Origin: Streptomyces albus subsp. albus
GTDB lineage: Bacteria > Actinomycetota > Actinomycetes > Streptomycetales > Streptomycetaceae
Reading direction: 5' to 3'
Length of the DNA stretch: 64,000 nucleotides
NCBI RefSeq assembly: GCF_000719865.1
Contig: NZ_JOID01000016.1
Span: 1-64,000 of the forward strand
Below the pieces are notes generated by a model. It saw only the letters and a program-made list of their open reading frames with translations. It ran no database searches and was not told the DNA's origin. This document shows positions 40,507 through 49,509 of this stretch, one piece after another. Position 1 is the first letter of the stretch. The number at the start of each line of letters is the position of its first letter. Made by a program: the position numbers and the translations under genes.

Positions 40507-43242
40507 ATGCGCACAGTGGGGGTCTACACGGCTGCCTTGTCTTTGGCGGCCGCATCACTGACGGGACTGGGAACGGTGGCGGCGGCGCCGGCGGCCGCCC
40601 TCACCCCGCCCGTCGGCATCACCGCCGACGAGCTGCCGACGTGGCAGACGAACGGCATCGTCTGGGCGATGGCCGAGGCGGGCGGGGTGGTCTTCGCCGG
40701 CGGTACGTTCTCGACCGTCAGACCGCCCGGCACGCCCGCCGGCAGCAGCCAGCAGCGGTCGGCGGTGAACTTCACCGCCCTCGACGCCGCGACCGGCGCG
40801 CCGACGGACTGCGAGCTGTCCTTCACGGTCGGCTCCGGCAGCGCGACCGTCCGGGCGCTGGCCGTGTCACCGGACGAGGAGACGCTCTACGCGGGTGGCT
40901 TCTTCGGCGCGGTCAACGGCGTCCCGGTCAGCAGCCTGGCCGCGATCGACATCGACACCTGCACCCCCCGGACCGACTTCAAGCCCTCGGTCAACGCCAC
41001 CGTCCGGGCCCTGGCCGCCACGGACGGCGCCGTCTACCTCGGCGGGGACTTCCAGACCGTCGGCGGCCAGTCGCGGAGCCGCTTCGCCGCCGTCTCCACC
41101 GGCGGGGACGTCCTGCCCTGGCGGGCCGACGCGGACGAGCCCGGCCGGGCCGTCGAGGTCACCCCGGACGGTGGGACCGTCATGCTCGGCGGCGACTTCT
41201 TCACCGTCAACGACGAGGACTCGCACGCGCTGGCGGCCGTGGACGCCGCCACCGGCGCGGTCGAGAAGAGCTACCCGCTCGGCTTCTTTCCGCAGACCTC
41301 CGTGGTGAAGGACATCTTCGCCGACGCCTCGGGCGTCTACTCGGCCAGCGAGGGCAACGGCGGCGGCGTCTTCGACGGACGCGTCGCCTACGATCCCGTC
41401 ACCCTGGACCAGCGCTGGCGGGACACCTGCCTGGGCGCGACCCAGTCCGTCCAGACCCACGGGGACGTCCTCTACAGCGGCTCACACGCGCACGACTGCA
41501 GCAGCATGGGCGCCTTCCCCAACCAGGAGCGCTACCACCTGCTGGCCCAGTCGGTGAACGACCCGGAGCTGCTCGGCTGGTTCCCGGACACCAACGACGG
41601 CCTCGGCGAGATGATCGGGCCGCGCACCATGGCCCTCTCCTCGGCCGGCGGCCGGGACTACCTCTGGGTCGGCGGCGAGTTCACCACCGTCAACGGCGAC
41701 GGCCAGCAGGGTCTGACCCGCTTCGCCGACAGCCCCGACACGGGCGCGCCGCCGGTGCCGCAGACCGAGGCGTCGAGCACGGCGCCGGGCTCGGTCACGG
41801 TGCGCTGGCAGCCGAGCGTCGACCTCGACGACAGCGAACTGACCTACCGGGTCTACCGCAACGGCTCGTCCACGCCGGTGCACACCGTCAGCGCCTCCTC
41901 CAAGCCGTGGTCGCAGCCGCAGCTGACCTTCACCGACACCGACGTCGTCCCGGGCTCCACCTACACCTACCGGGTCAGCGCGAGCGACGGCACCAACACC
42001 AGCGCCCAGTCCCCGCCGCGGTCGGCCACCCCGGCCCTGACCGCCGAGGCGTACGCGGAGAAGGTGCGGACCGACGGCGCCGAGCTGTACTGGCGCTACG
42101 ACGAGCCGTCCGGCACGTTCGCCGCCGACTCCTCCGACGCCGCGCAGAGCGCCGGCATCCACCGCGGCGGCCCGGCCCGCGCCGTCAACCCGGGGGCCGT
42201 CCCCGGCACCGGCACGGCCGTCGGCCACGACGGCATCGACTCGTACACCTACAGCGACAAGCGGCGGCCCCGGCCGGCGGCGTACTCCATCGAGACCTGG
42301 TTCAGGACGGACACCACGGCCGGCGGCATGCTCGCCGGGTTCGGCGACCGGATCCTGCAGAACAGCTCGCGGCACGACAAGCACGTCTACATGACCGACT
42401 CCGGTCGGCTGACCTTCGGCGTCACCAGCGGCTGGACGCGGACCATCACGACCCCCGGCTCGTACAACGACGGCGAATGGCACCACGTCGTCGCCACCCA
42501 GGGCAGCAACGGCATGCGCCTCTACGTGGACGGACAGCTGCGGGCCAGCAATCTGCTGGTCGTCAGCAGCCGGGACTTCGAGGGCTACTGGCGCTTCGGG
42601 GGCGACAACCTGCGCGGCTGGCCGAGCCGCCCGAGCAGCGACTACTTCGCCGGGCAGCTCGACGAGTCCGCCGTCTACCCGAGTGTGCTGAGCTCCGCGC
42701 AGGTCGAGGACCACCACGAGCTGGGCACCGCGCCCTCGGACACCGTGACGGCGGTGCAGCCGTCGGCCGACACCTACGTCAACCAGCAGGCGGCGGGCAC
42801 CAATTACGGCACCACCGGGCAGCTCGCGGTGCGCGGCTCCACGGCGTACGAGGCGTATCTGCGCTTCCCGCTGCCGGAGGCGCCGGCGGGCCAGGTGCTC
42901 AAGAGCGCCGCGCTGCGGGTGCAGCTCACCTCGGACTCCTTCGCCGGCTCGGGGGACGCCACGCGGATCGTCCCCGTCACCGGCGCGTGGACGGAGACCG
43001 GCACCACCTACACCGGCAAGCCCGAGCTCTCCTCGACGGTGCTGGGCACACTGACCGGGGCCACCGCCTCGCAGGGCACCTACTCCACCCTGCTGGACAC
43101 GGCCGCACTGGCCTCCCGGCTCGGCCAGGACATGGACGTCGCGCTGACCGGGGACGGCACCGACAGCCTGTGGCTCTCCTCCCGGGAGGCCCCGGGGACG
43201 GCCGGCGACCCCACCCTGCTGCTGACCTTCGGGGCACCGTGA
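40507..43242 (+). CDS. large secreted multidomain glycan-associated protein
   Basis: 911 residues. Sec signal peptide at the N-terminus (MRTVGVYTAALSLAAASLTG, cleavage near AAPAAALTPP). Then a beta-propeller-like region of about 430 residues with repeated GG-x-F-x-x-V blades (AGGTFSTV, AGGFFGAVNG, LGGDFQTVGG, LGGDFFTVND, VGGEFTTVNG). Next a fibronectin type III domain (about 425-520; YRVYRNGSSTPV, YTYRVSASDG), a LamG/jelly-roll domain (WFRTDTTAGGMLAGF, DGEWHHVVATQG, RLYVDGQ), and a C-terminal DNRLRE/CBM96-like domain (QPSADTYVNQQAAGTNYGTT, YLRFPLP). No catalytic motif seen. It probably binds or organises the extracellular polysaccharide. Its stop overlaps the next gene (GTGA). Confidence 0.85.
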   Translation: MRTVGVYTAALSLAAASLTGLGTVAAAPAAALTPPVGITADELPTWQTNGIVWAMAEAGGVVFAGGTFSTVRPPGTPAGSSQQRSAVNFTALDAATGAPTDCELSFTVGSGSATVRALAVSPDEETLYAGGFFGAVNGVPVSSLAAIDIDTCTPRTDFKPSVNATVRALAATDGAVYLGGDFQTVGGQSRSRFAAVSTGGDVLPWRADADEPGRAVEVTPDGGTVMLGGDFFTVNDEDSHALAAVDAATGAVEKSYPLGFFPQTSVVKDIFADASGVYSASEGNGGGVFDGRVAYDPVTLDQRWRDTCLGATQSVQTHGDVLYSGSHAHDCSSMGAFPNQERYHLLAQSVNDPELLGWFPDTNDGLGEMIGPRTMALSSAGGRDYLWVGGEFTTVNGDGQQGLTRFADSPDTGAPPVPQTEASSTAPGSVTVRWQPSVDLDDSELTYRVYRNGSSTPVHTVSASSKPWSQPQLTFTDTDVVPGSTYTYRVSASDGTNTSAQSPPRSATPALTAEAYAEKVRTDGAELYWRYDEPSGTFAADSSDAAQSAGIHRGGPARAVNPGAVPGTGTAVGHDGIDSYTYSDKRRPRPAAYSIETWFRTDTTAGGMLAGFGDRILQNSSRHDKHVYMTDSGRLTFGVTSGWTRTITTPGSYNDGEWHHVVATQGSNGMRLYVDGQLRASNLLVVSSRDFEGYWRFGGDNLRGWPSRPSSDYFAGQLDESAVYPSVLSSAQVEDHHELGTAPSDTVTAVQPSADTYVNQQAAGTNYGTTGQLAVRGSTAYEAYLRFPLPEAPAGQVLKSAALRVQLTSDSFAGSGDATRIVPVTGAWTETGTTYTGKPELSSTVLGTLTGATASQGTYSTLLDTAALASRLGQDMDVALTGDGTDSLWLSSREAPGTAGDPTLLLTFGAP

Positions 43243-44021
43243 AGCGCCACGGTGCCCGCCGCGGCGCGGCCGTCACGCTGGTGACGGCCGCCGCCGTGCT
43301 GCTCGCGGGCTGCGGCGGGGACGGCGGCAGCGGCTCCGGGGACGGCCGGGACGGCAAGGACGGCCGGGCGGGGAAGGAGCGGTCCGGCGCGGCCGCCGCC
43401 CCCTCGGCCCCGGCGGAGGACGACCGGGGCCCGGACGCGGGCGGTGTCCCGCCCGGCCCCAAGGAGCCGGAGGCGGACCTCACTCCCGCCACCGGGTCGT
43501 TCGGCAAGAAGGAGAAGAAGTACCTCATCGGGCGGGTGCCCGAGGGGCAGGACCCGGCGGCCGTCCTGGAGGGCGGTCAGGAGGCCTGCGACCGGCTGGC
43601 GTTCCTGGAGCGGCGGAACGAGGACATGGCGGTCAGCGCGCTCATCCTCGGTGAGATCCGGGGCGCCCGCGATGCCGTCACCCACCTCTGCCCGCGGCGG
43701 ATGCCGCTGGTCGAGGCCGCCGACCAAGGCTTCCCCGACGGCGAGTTCGCGGTCGGCGAGCGGCGGAAGGCGGGGCGCGTCATCGTCCCCGGCCGCTACC
43801 GCTCCCCCGGGCCGGGCCCGTCCGCCGCGGACGCCGGACGGGGCGGGGATGGCGGCGGCGAGGAGTGCGTCTGGCGGATCACCGGAGCCGGCGGCAAGAA
43901 GCTGGACTCCGGCTCCGGCCGGTCCCAGGGCGGGGACATCGAGATCACCATCCCGGCGTCGGCCCGCGGCTTCGGTTCCACGGGCTGCCACAGCTGGCTG
44001 AACTCAGGAGGCACAGGGTGA
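43239..44021 (+). CDS. lipoprotein of the exopolysaccharide cluster
   Basis: 260 residues, GTG start overlapping the upstream stop. Lipobox LLAGC with the anchored cysteine at 25, then a long Gly/Ser/Lys/Asp linker. The folded part (from about 85) includes KKEKKYLIGRVPEGQDPAAV, EACDRLAFLERRNEDMAVSA and a C-terminal beta-sandwich-like region GRYRSPGPGPS, EECVWRITGAGGKKLDSGSG, ITIPASARGFGSTGCHSWL with paired cysteines, resembling the small surface domain found in many Streptomyces secreted proteins. Coupled to both the secreted protein and the GT2, so it likely serves the export or attachment of the glycan. Confidence 0.8.
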   Translation: MKRHGARRGAAVTLVTAAAVLLAGCGGDGGSGSGDGRDGKDGRAGKERSGAAAAPSAPAEDDRGPDAGGVPPGPKEPEADLTPATGSFGKKEKKYLIGRVPEGQDPAAVLEGGQEACDRLAFLERRNEDMAVSALILGEIRGARDAVTHLCPRRMPLVEAADQGFPDGEFAVGERRKAGRVIVPGRYRSPGPGPSAADAGRGGDGGGEECVWRITGAGGKKLDSGSGRSQGGDIEITIPASARGFGSTGCHSWLNSGGTG

Positions 44022-44854
44022 GCGCCAAACTCCCCATCGTCGTGGCGATCCCGACCAAGAACGAGGCGGAGAACATCGCCGCGGCGGTCGGTTCCGTCAT
44101 GGGCCACTTCGAGGCGGTGGTCGTCGTCGACTCGGACAGCACCGACGACACCCGCAAGATCGCCTCGGAACTCGGCGCGGAGATCGTGCCGTACGAGTGG
44201 GACGGCAAGTACCCCAAGAAGAAGCAGTGGTGTCTGGACCACGTCCGCCCGGAGATCCCGTGGATGCTCTTCCTGGACGGTGACGAGACGCCGAGCCCGG
44301 CGCTGCTGGCGGAGCTGCGGCAGGTCTTCTCCGGGCCGGTGGAGGAGGCGGCCTTCGACATACCGCTGGGCTACTGGTTCGCGGGGCAGCGGCTGCGGCA
44401 CGGCTACACCATCGTCAAGCGGGCCCTGATGGACCGGGGCCGCTGCTACTTCCCCGTGCTCGGCGATCTCGACGCGCCGGGCATGGGCGAGCAGGAGGGC
44501 CACTACCAGCCGATCGCCGAGTCGGTGCGGCGGCTGCGCTCCCCCATCGAGCACGAGGACCTGGACCCGGTGCGCACCTGGTTCGACCGGCACAACCGGT
44601 ACTCGGACTGGGAGGCCTGGCTGGAGCTCCACCCGGAGGTGCGGGAGGAGATCCGGCTGGCCAAGACCCGGCAGGGGCAGCTCTTCCACAAGGCGCCGTT
44701 CAAGCCGCTGGTGTCCTTCGGCTACGCCTACTTCTACAAGCTCGGCTTCCTCGACGGGCGGGCCGGTCTGGACTACGCCCTGGCCATGAGCTTCTACCGG
44801 TGGCAGATCGGGCTCAAGACCCGGGAGGGACGGCGGACCGGGCGCATCGGCTGA
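44018..44854 (+). CDS. family 2 glycosyltransferase (WaaE-like)
   Basis: 278 residues, GTG start overlapping the lipoprotein stop (GTGA). GT-A fold: IVVAIPTKNEAENIAAAVGS, VVVVDSDSTDDTRKIA, YPKKKQWCLDHVRPEIPW, MLFLDGDETPSP (DxD-like metal site DGDE). The C-terminal half (YGYAYFYKLGFLDGRAGLDY) could touch the membrane. Similar to WaaE-type glucosyltransferases that build branch sugars from nucleotide sugars. In this cluster it would extend the lipid-linked repeat unit. No signal peptide, so it acts at the inner membrane face. Confidence 0.9.
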   Translation: MSAKLPIVVAIPTKNEAENIAAAVGSVMGHFEAVVVVDSDSTDDTRKIASELGAEIVPYEWDGKYPKKKQWCLDHVRPEIPWMLFLDGDETPSPALLAELRQVFSGPVEEAAFDIPLGYWFAGQRLRHGYTIVKRALMDRGRCYFPVLGDLDAPGMGEQEGHYQPIAESVRRLRSPIEHEDLDPVRTWFDRHNRYSDWEAWLELHPEVREEIRLAKTRQGQLFHKAPFKPLVSFGYAYFYKLGFLDGRAGLDYALAMSFYRWQIGLKTREGRRTGRIG

Positions 44855-44865
44855 CCACCCGGCTC

Positions 44866-44908
44866 CCCCTCGCGTTCCCTCCGGGCCGGCCGGAGGGGAC
44901 GCGAGGGG
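44866..44908. terminator. bidirectional hairpin between GT2 and GT4
   Basis: CCCCTCGCGTTCCCTCCGG, loop GCCGG, CCGGAGGGGACGCGAGGGG: a 19-bp stem with one T-G wobble. It starts 12 bases after the GT2 stop and ends just before the leftward GT4 stop at 44915, so it can end both. Confidence 0.8.
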
Positions 44909-44914
44909 CCGGGG

Positions 44915-46072
44915 TCAGCGCCCGTGCCGGGCGATGACCTTCTCGTACACCCCGTGCAGGTCCTCGACGACCGCGTCGATGGAGAACTTGTCGCGGATCA
45001 GGCGGTGTGCGGCCCCGGACGCCTCGGCGTTGGCGGCCGGGTCCAGCAGTTCGAGGATCGCCTGGCCGACCAGCGGCCCGTTGTCGGCGTCGGGACGGCT
45101 GTCCACGACCCGCCCGGCGCCCGCCGCCTCCACGTCCGGCGACAGCCCGCCGGTCTTCGTGACGACCACGGGGAGCCCCACGGACATGGCCTCCAGGATG
45201 GAGACGGCGAAGGGCTCGACCACGGACGGCAGGACGTAGACGTCGGAGCGGCGCAGTTGCTCCAGCACCTCGGTGTGGCCGAGCGGGCCCACGTACTCCA
45301 CCGAGTCGGCCACTCCGAGGCGGGCCGCCAGGGCCAGCATCTCGTCGGCGAGCGGACCGGTGTCGGGCCCGGCGAGCACGAAGCGCGCCCCGGGGTACTT
45401 GGCGAGGACCACGGGCATCGCGGAGATGAAGTCCTCCGGCCGCTTGCGGGCCTGGACGCGGGCCAGGTACAGCACGGTCGGCGGCCTGTCCCCGGTGGTG
45501 GCGGGGCGGGGCTCCTGCGGCTGGACGCCGTTCACCAGCCGGTGGGTGAACCGCAGCGGGTCGGGGGCGATGACCTCGGCCACGTCCTCCCGCTCCATCT
45601 CCGTCAGATGCAGCACGGCGTCGGCCTCGCGCAGCACCTTGCGCAGCCCGAGGACATCGACGAGCTGGGCCACGCGCTTCTCGGTCGGGTCGATCATGCC
45701 GTGCGTCTGCAGGACCAGCGGGACGCCGCAGCGCAGCGCGGTCAGCGCGATGGGCAGCGTCACCAGATCCCGCATCAGATGGACGTGGACGACATCGGCG
45801 CCCTTCACCATGCGGTGCGCGCGGGCGAGCATCGCCGGTGAGGTGATGCCGCTGACCTCGAAGGCCGGCAGCACGTGCCGGGCCTGGTACAGCCAGGTGG
45901 GCACCCCCTCGACGGAGTCGGGCAGCGGGCCGTCGAAGCGGTCGCCGAGCGCGGTGATCCGGGCGTCCACGCCGCGCCGCCGCAGCCCTCGCGAGAGGTT
46001 CAGCGCGACGCGGGTGGGACCGCCGAAGTCGTTGGTCGGTGTGTGCAGCGTGACCGCGTGCAGAACCTTCAC
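44915..46072 (-). CDS. family 4 glycosyltransferase
   Basis: 385 residues. GT-B fold: MKVLHAVTLHTPTNDFGGPT then RVALNLSRGLRRRGVDARI; acceptor side HVHLMRDLVTLPIALTALRC; donor side PTVLYLARVQARKRPEDFIS, FVLAGPDTGPLADEM, VYVLPSVVEPFAVSILEAMS with the E-x7-E motif (EPFAVSILE). It uses a nucleotide sugar to extend the repeat unit on the cytoplasmic side. The GG in DFGGPT binds the donor diphosphate. It is transcribed leftward from a region shared with the Wzy-like gene. Confidence 0.92.
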   Translation of the reverse strand: MKVLHAVTLHTPTNDFGGPTRVALNLSRGLRRRGVDARITALGDRFDGPLPDSVEGVPTWLYQARHVLPAFEVSGITSPAMLARAHRMVKGADVVHVHLMRDLVTLPIALTALRCGVPLVLQTHGMIDPTEKRVAQLVDVLGLRKVLREADAVLHLTEMEREDVAEVIAPDPLRFTHRLVNGVQPQEPRPATTGDRPPTVLYLARVQARKRPEDFISAMPVVLAKYPGARFVLAGPDTGPLADEMLALAARLGVADSVEYVGPLGHTEVLEQLRRSDVYVLPSVVEPFAVSILEAMSVGLPVVVTKTGGLSPDVEAAGAGRVVDSRPDADNGPLVGQAILELLDPAANAEASGAAHRLIRDKFSIDAVVEDLHGVYEKVIARHGR

Positions 46073-46250
46073 GAAGTCTTCCTCCCCCCGATGCCCCCCG
46101 GCATCGTGCCGTCAGCGTATCGGCGGCGCGCGGCCGCCCGCAGGCTTATCGAACGAAGTGGCGGACGGTGTGCGGGGACGCTCCTAGACTGCGGGGCGGG
46201 GGCGGCTGCCGTGCCGCTCCGGGGGCGAACTCGCTTGCATCTGGGGGGAC

Positions 46251-47864
46251 ATGGCAGTCGATCTGCCGACGGGACCGGCCGGCGCCGCGGGACGGGCCGG
46301 GCCGGGGGAAGCCGCACCGGGGGACGGCCCACGCGGCGGTCCGGGGGGCGGTCGCGGGGACGGTTCCGGGGGCCCGACCGCGCCCGGCGGCCTGCCCGCG
46401 CCCGTCCCGCCCGTGCCCGTGACCCCGCCCGCCGCCGAGTCCGCGCCGCGCGCCGTGCTCTCCCGGGCGCTGTCCGTCCCGCTGATCCTCGGGCTGGTCG
46501 GCGGCCTGCCCGCCGTGGTCTCCGCCCAGTACGGCGAGGGGGTGCGCGACGCGGCGTACTGGCTGCAGCTGGTGCTGACCTGCTACGCCGGTGCCCGGCT
46601 CGCCGCGATGGTGCTGACGGCCCGGCGCCGGCTGATCCAGGGCTCCTTCTGGCTGTTCTGCTACATCGCCATGGGGGTGGCCCCGCTCGCGCAGGCCGTA
46701 CTCGGCCGCACGCCCACCCCGGTGGTCGGCCCCCGCTCGGACACGGTGCTCGCCATCGCGCTGGTGCTGCTGGGCTGCGTCGCGTTCGACGTGGGCGTGC
46801 TGCTGGCCCGGCACCGCCCGGCGCTCCGCATCCGCTGGACGCCGCCCGCGGCCTCGGTGGGCCGCCGGCGGCTCTATCTGCTGATCCTGCTCGCCTACGC
46901 GGGCAGCGGGCTGTTCATCGCCCAGCTCGGCGGTCCCGCCGTCTTCTTCGAGAGCCGCCAGGAGATTAGCGAGTCCATCGGGGCCAGCGGGGCGGGCGGC
47001 GGGGACGGCAACGTGGGCTCGGCCTTCCTGCGCGGCTTCGGCACCGTACCGGCGCTGCTGGCGCTGCTCTTCGTGCTGCGCTGGATGGTCACGTCCAAGG
47101 TGCCGCGGCGCAGCCCGATGGTCCTGCTGCTCCTGGCGGGGCTGGTGGTCGTCAACATCGTCGTCAACAACCCGATCTCCAACCCGCGGTACTGGTTCCT
47201 CACCGTCGCCTTCGCGATCCTCTTCACCGCCTTCCCGAAGAGCCCGGTGATGTACCGGGCCTCGCTGGCCCTCGGGGTGATCGCGGCGCTGCTGCTGTTC
47301 CCCTTCATGGACCGCTTCCGGTACGACGAGGAGGGCCGCAAGGCCGTGGAGTCCACCTCCTTCGTGGAGCCCCTGACGCTCAAGGACTACGACCAGATCG
47401 GCATGTTCGCCAACACCATCACCTTCGTCGAGTCGGGGGCGGGCCACTCCTACGGGCGGCAGCTGGCCGGGACCACGTTCTTCTTCGTGCCCCGCTCGGT
47501 CTGGGACGGCAAGCCCCTGGACTCGGGGGTGCGGGTCGGCCAGTGGATGGGCATGACCAACACCAATCTCTCCTCACCGCTCTGGGCCGAGCTGTGGCTC
47601 GACTTCGGCTCCGGCGGCATGGTGGCCGGTTTCCTGGGGCTCGGCTATCTCTGCGCCCGCGGCGACCGCCGGTACACCCTGCGCACGGTGGAGGACGAAC
47701 GGCCGGGCAACATCACCGCGGCCGTGATCCCGCTGATCGCCGGCTACTCCTTCATCCTGCTCCGCGGACCGCTGCTGCAGGCGGCCGGGCGCATCGGGAT
47801 CGCGCTGTTCTGCCTGGCCCTGGTGACGACGTTCCGTTCGGACGCCCGGAGGCTGCTGCGGTAA
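46251..47864 (+). CDS. O-antigen/EPS polymerase-like membrane protein (Wzy-like)
   Basis: 537 residues. A low-complexity N-terminus (Gly/Pro-rich, about 70 residues) is followed by around twelve membrane helices (LSVPLILGLVGGLPAVVSAQ; YWLQLVLTCYAGARLAAMVL; FLTVAFAILFTAF) and one large external loop (FVESGAGHSYGRQLAGTTFF, FVPRSVWDGKPLDSGVRVGQ). The loop sequence PRSVWDGKP is the mark of the O-antigen polymerase/EpsG-like group. It would link repeat units outside the membrane. ATG 46251 after TGGGGGGAC. Sequence alone cannot fix the linkage made. Confidence 0.82.
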   Translation: MAVDLPTGPAGAAGRAGPGEAAPGDGPRGGPGGGRGDGSGGPTAPGGLPAPVPPVPVTPPAAESAPRAVLSRALSVPLILGLVGGLPAVVSAQYGEGVRDAAYWLQLVLTCYAGARLAAMVLTARRRLIQGSFWLFCYIAMGVAPLAQAVLGRTPTPVVGPRSDTVLAIALVLLGCVAFDVGVLLARHRPALRIRWTPPAASVGRRRLYLLILLAYAGSGLFIAQLGGPAVFFESRQEISESIGASGAGGGDGNVGSAFLRGFGTVPALLALLFVLRWMVTSKVPRRSPMVLLLLAGLVVVNIVVNNPISNPRYWFLTVAFAILFTAFPKSPVMYRASLALGVIAALLLFPFMDRFRYDEEGRKAVESTSFVEPLTLKDYDQIGMFANTITFVESGAGHSYGRQLAGTTFFFVPRSVWDGKPLDSGVRVGQWMGMTNTNLSSPLWAELWLDFGSGGMVAGFLGLGYLCARGDRRYTLRTVEDERPGNITAAVIPLIAGYSFILLRGPLLQAAGRIGIALFCLALVTTFRSDARRLLR

Positions 47865-47952
47865 CGGGTGGGGCCGGGGGCGCCCGCCGCGCACGGACAC
47901 CCGCCCGTGAGCCGATCGGCCGGTGCGGGCAGCACGCGCCCCGTCGCGGCGG

Positions 47953-47986
47953 CTGCCCCAAGCTCTCCGAGCCGTGGGTGCCCCCA
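47953..47986. repeat. REP-like palindromic repeat, second copy
   Basis: CTGCCCCAAGCTCTCCGAG...GTGGGTGCCCCCA in the gap after the Wzy-like gene. Read on the opposite strand, the tnpA insertion ends with GGTGCCCCCAG and starts with CTCCCCC, the same outer motif. Arms are degenerate. Confidence 0.45.
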
Positions 47987-48042
47987 CGCGCCACACCTGG
48001 CGCCGCTTCCCGGCGGGCGGACGGTGCCTGCCGGCCGCTTGA

Positions 48043-49509
48043 CTAGCGGCCGCCGGCCCCGGGCGTCCCCGCCTCCGCCGGGGCGCCGGGAGGCCGGGCC
48101 GCGCCGGTTCCCCGCGCCGCCCCGCGCCCGAGGAGAAGCGTGCGGGTCCAGGCCGCCGCCGCCTTGAGGGCAGAGCCGAGGCAGAGACCCCAGGCCGCGC
48201 CGAGGACGCCGCCGAGGACGTAGCCGCCGAGGAGGAGGGCCACCGCGAGCAGCGAGAAGACCACCTGGATCGGCAGGGTGCTCCGGGGGCTGAGCACGCG
48301 CAGGGTCAGCAGGGCGCAGGTGCCCAGCGCGATGGCCGTGTACTGCGCCCCGGTGGCGGGGAGCAGGGCGGAGGCGGACTCCCAGGTGGCGCCGAGGAGT
48401 TCGCGTCCCACCCGGCCGGGCAGCAGGCTGAGGACACTGGCCCAGAGGGCGGCGGTGCCCGCGAGGACTAGGGCCAGGACGGCCGTGGCGCGGATGCGGC
48501 GGCCGGTGCCGGAGACGCGGTTCAGCAGCGGCGGGCCGAACGAGGTCGCCGCGTTGAAGAGGACGTTCATCGGGCCGAAGAGGGCCACGGCGCCGCGGAG
48601 CGCGCCGACGGCGAGCTGGTTGGCGAAGAGGCCGAGCCCGACGATCGCGAGCTGGCTCGACGCGTTGCCGACGGCGAACTCCAGCACGAAGCGCCGCCCC
48701 AGATGGCCCCGGCGCAGAAAGCGGCGCGGGTCGCCCGGGACACCGCGCAGCCGCGGCCACAGCAGCGCGGCGCCGAGCAGGAGGGCGGGGAGGGCGGACA
48801 GGCCCCAGACCGCGATGAGCCGGCTCGGCCCGCTGCCCTGCGGCTGAAGCGCGAGGGCGGGGGCGACGGCGGCGAGCCGCAGCAGGTCGGCGGCGAGCGC
48901 CAGATGCGGCAGCCGGAGGGTGGAGCAGCAGTAGCGGACGGCGTCCTGGGTGAGGACGACCGGCAGGACGAGCCCGAGGACGGCGAGTCCGCGCGCCGTC
49001 TCCCCGGGCACGAACGCGAGCACGGCGGCCATGGCGGCGCCGGTCACGGCGGAGGCCGCGGCGGTGAAGACGACCGCGGAGCGGCAGGCGGAGCGGACGG
49101 CGGCCGGCTCCCCGCGCTCCAGCACGAGGGCCTGGCCGACGTAGGAGACGCAGAGGCCGAGCAGGACGGTGAAGACGGTGTAGACGATGGAGAAGACCGA
49201 GAAGCCGGCGGCGGTGGAGAGCCGGGCGGCCACGATGAGCACGACGATATTGGTGAGCGCGGAGACGCCCTGGTCGGCGACGGAACAGACCACGGCGGCC
49301 CGCGTCCGCAACCCCCCGGCCCCGGTACCGCCACCGTCCCGTGCCCCGGGTTCCCCCGGTCCGTGCGGCCCGGCCCCGGGCTTGCCGGCCGCAGGCTCCG
49401 CGGCCCGGCGCCGCACGGGCTCCTCGGCCCCGGGTTCTTCGGCTGCCGCGCCGGCGGGCCGGGTCCCGGCGTCCGGGTCCGGGGTGCCGTCCGACGGGCC
49501 GTGCGTCAC
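48043..49509 (-). CDS. polysaccharide flippase-like membrane protein (Wzx/MOP type)
   Basis: 488 residues, GTG start overlapping the upstream kinase-like gene stop (GTGA at 49506-49509). About 60 low-complexity residues are followed by some twelve to fourteen hydrophobic helices without conserved charged pore residues, the MOP/Wzx pattern: VCSVADQGVSALTNIVVLIV, RLSTAAGFSVFSIVYTVFTV, LEFAVGNASSQLAIVGLGLF, AVALFGPMNVLFNAATSFGP. It would move the lipid-linked repeat unit across the membrane. Last gene of the leftward GT4-Wzz-Wzx operon. Confidence 0.85.
   Translation of the reverse strand: MTHGPSDGTPDPDAGTRPAGAAAEEPGAEEPVRRRAAEPAAGKPGAGPHGPGEPGARDGGGTGAGGLRTRAAVVCSVADQGVSALTNIVVLIVAARLSTAAGFSVFSIVYTVFTVLLGLCVSYVGQALVLERGEPAAVRSACRSAVVFTAAASAVTGAAMAAVLAFVPGETARGLAVLGLVLPVVLTQDAVRYCCSTLRLPHLALAADLLRLAAVAPALALQPQGSGPSRLIAVWGLSALPALLLGAALLWPRLRGVPGDPRRFLRRGHLGRRFVLEFAVGNASSQLAIVGLGLFANQLAVGALRGAVALFGPMNVLFNAATSFGPPLLNRVSGTGRRIRATAVLALVLAGTAALWASVLSLLPGRVGRELLGATWESASALLPATGAQYTAIALGTCALLTLRVLSPRSTLPIQVVFSLLAVALLLGGYVLGGVLGAAWGLCLGSALKAAAAWTRTLLLGRGAARGTGAARPPGAPAEAGTPGAGGR

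Noticed and set aside
40371..44021. 1216-residue rightward frame
   Set aside because: Most of it is an out-of-frame reading of the secreted protein; only its last 260 residues, from GTG 43239, are the real lipoprotein.
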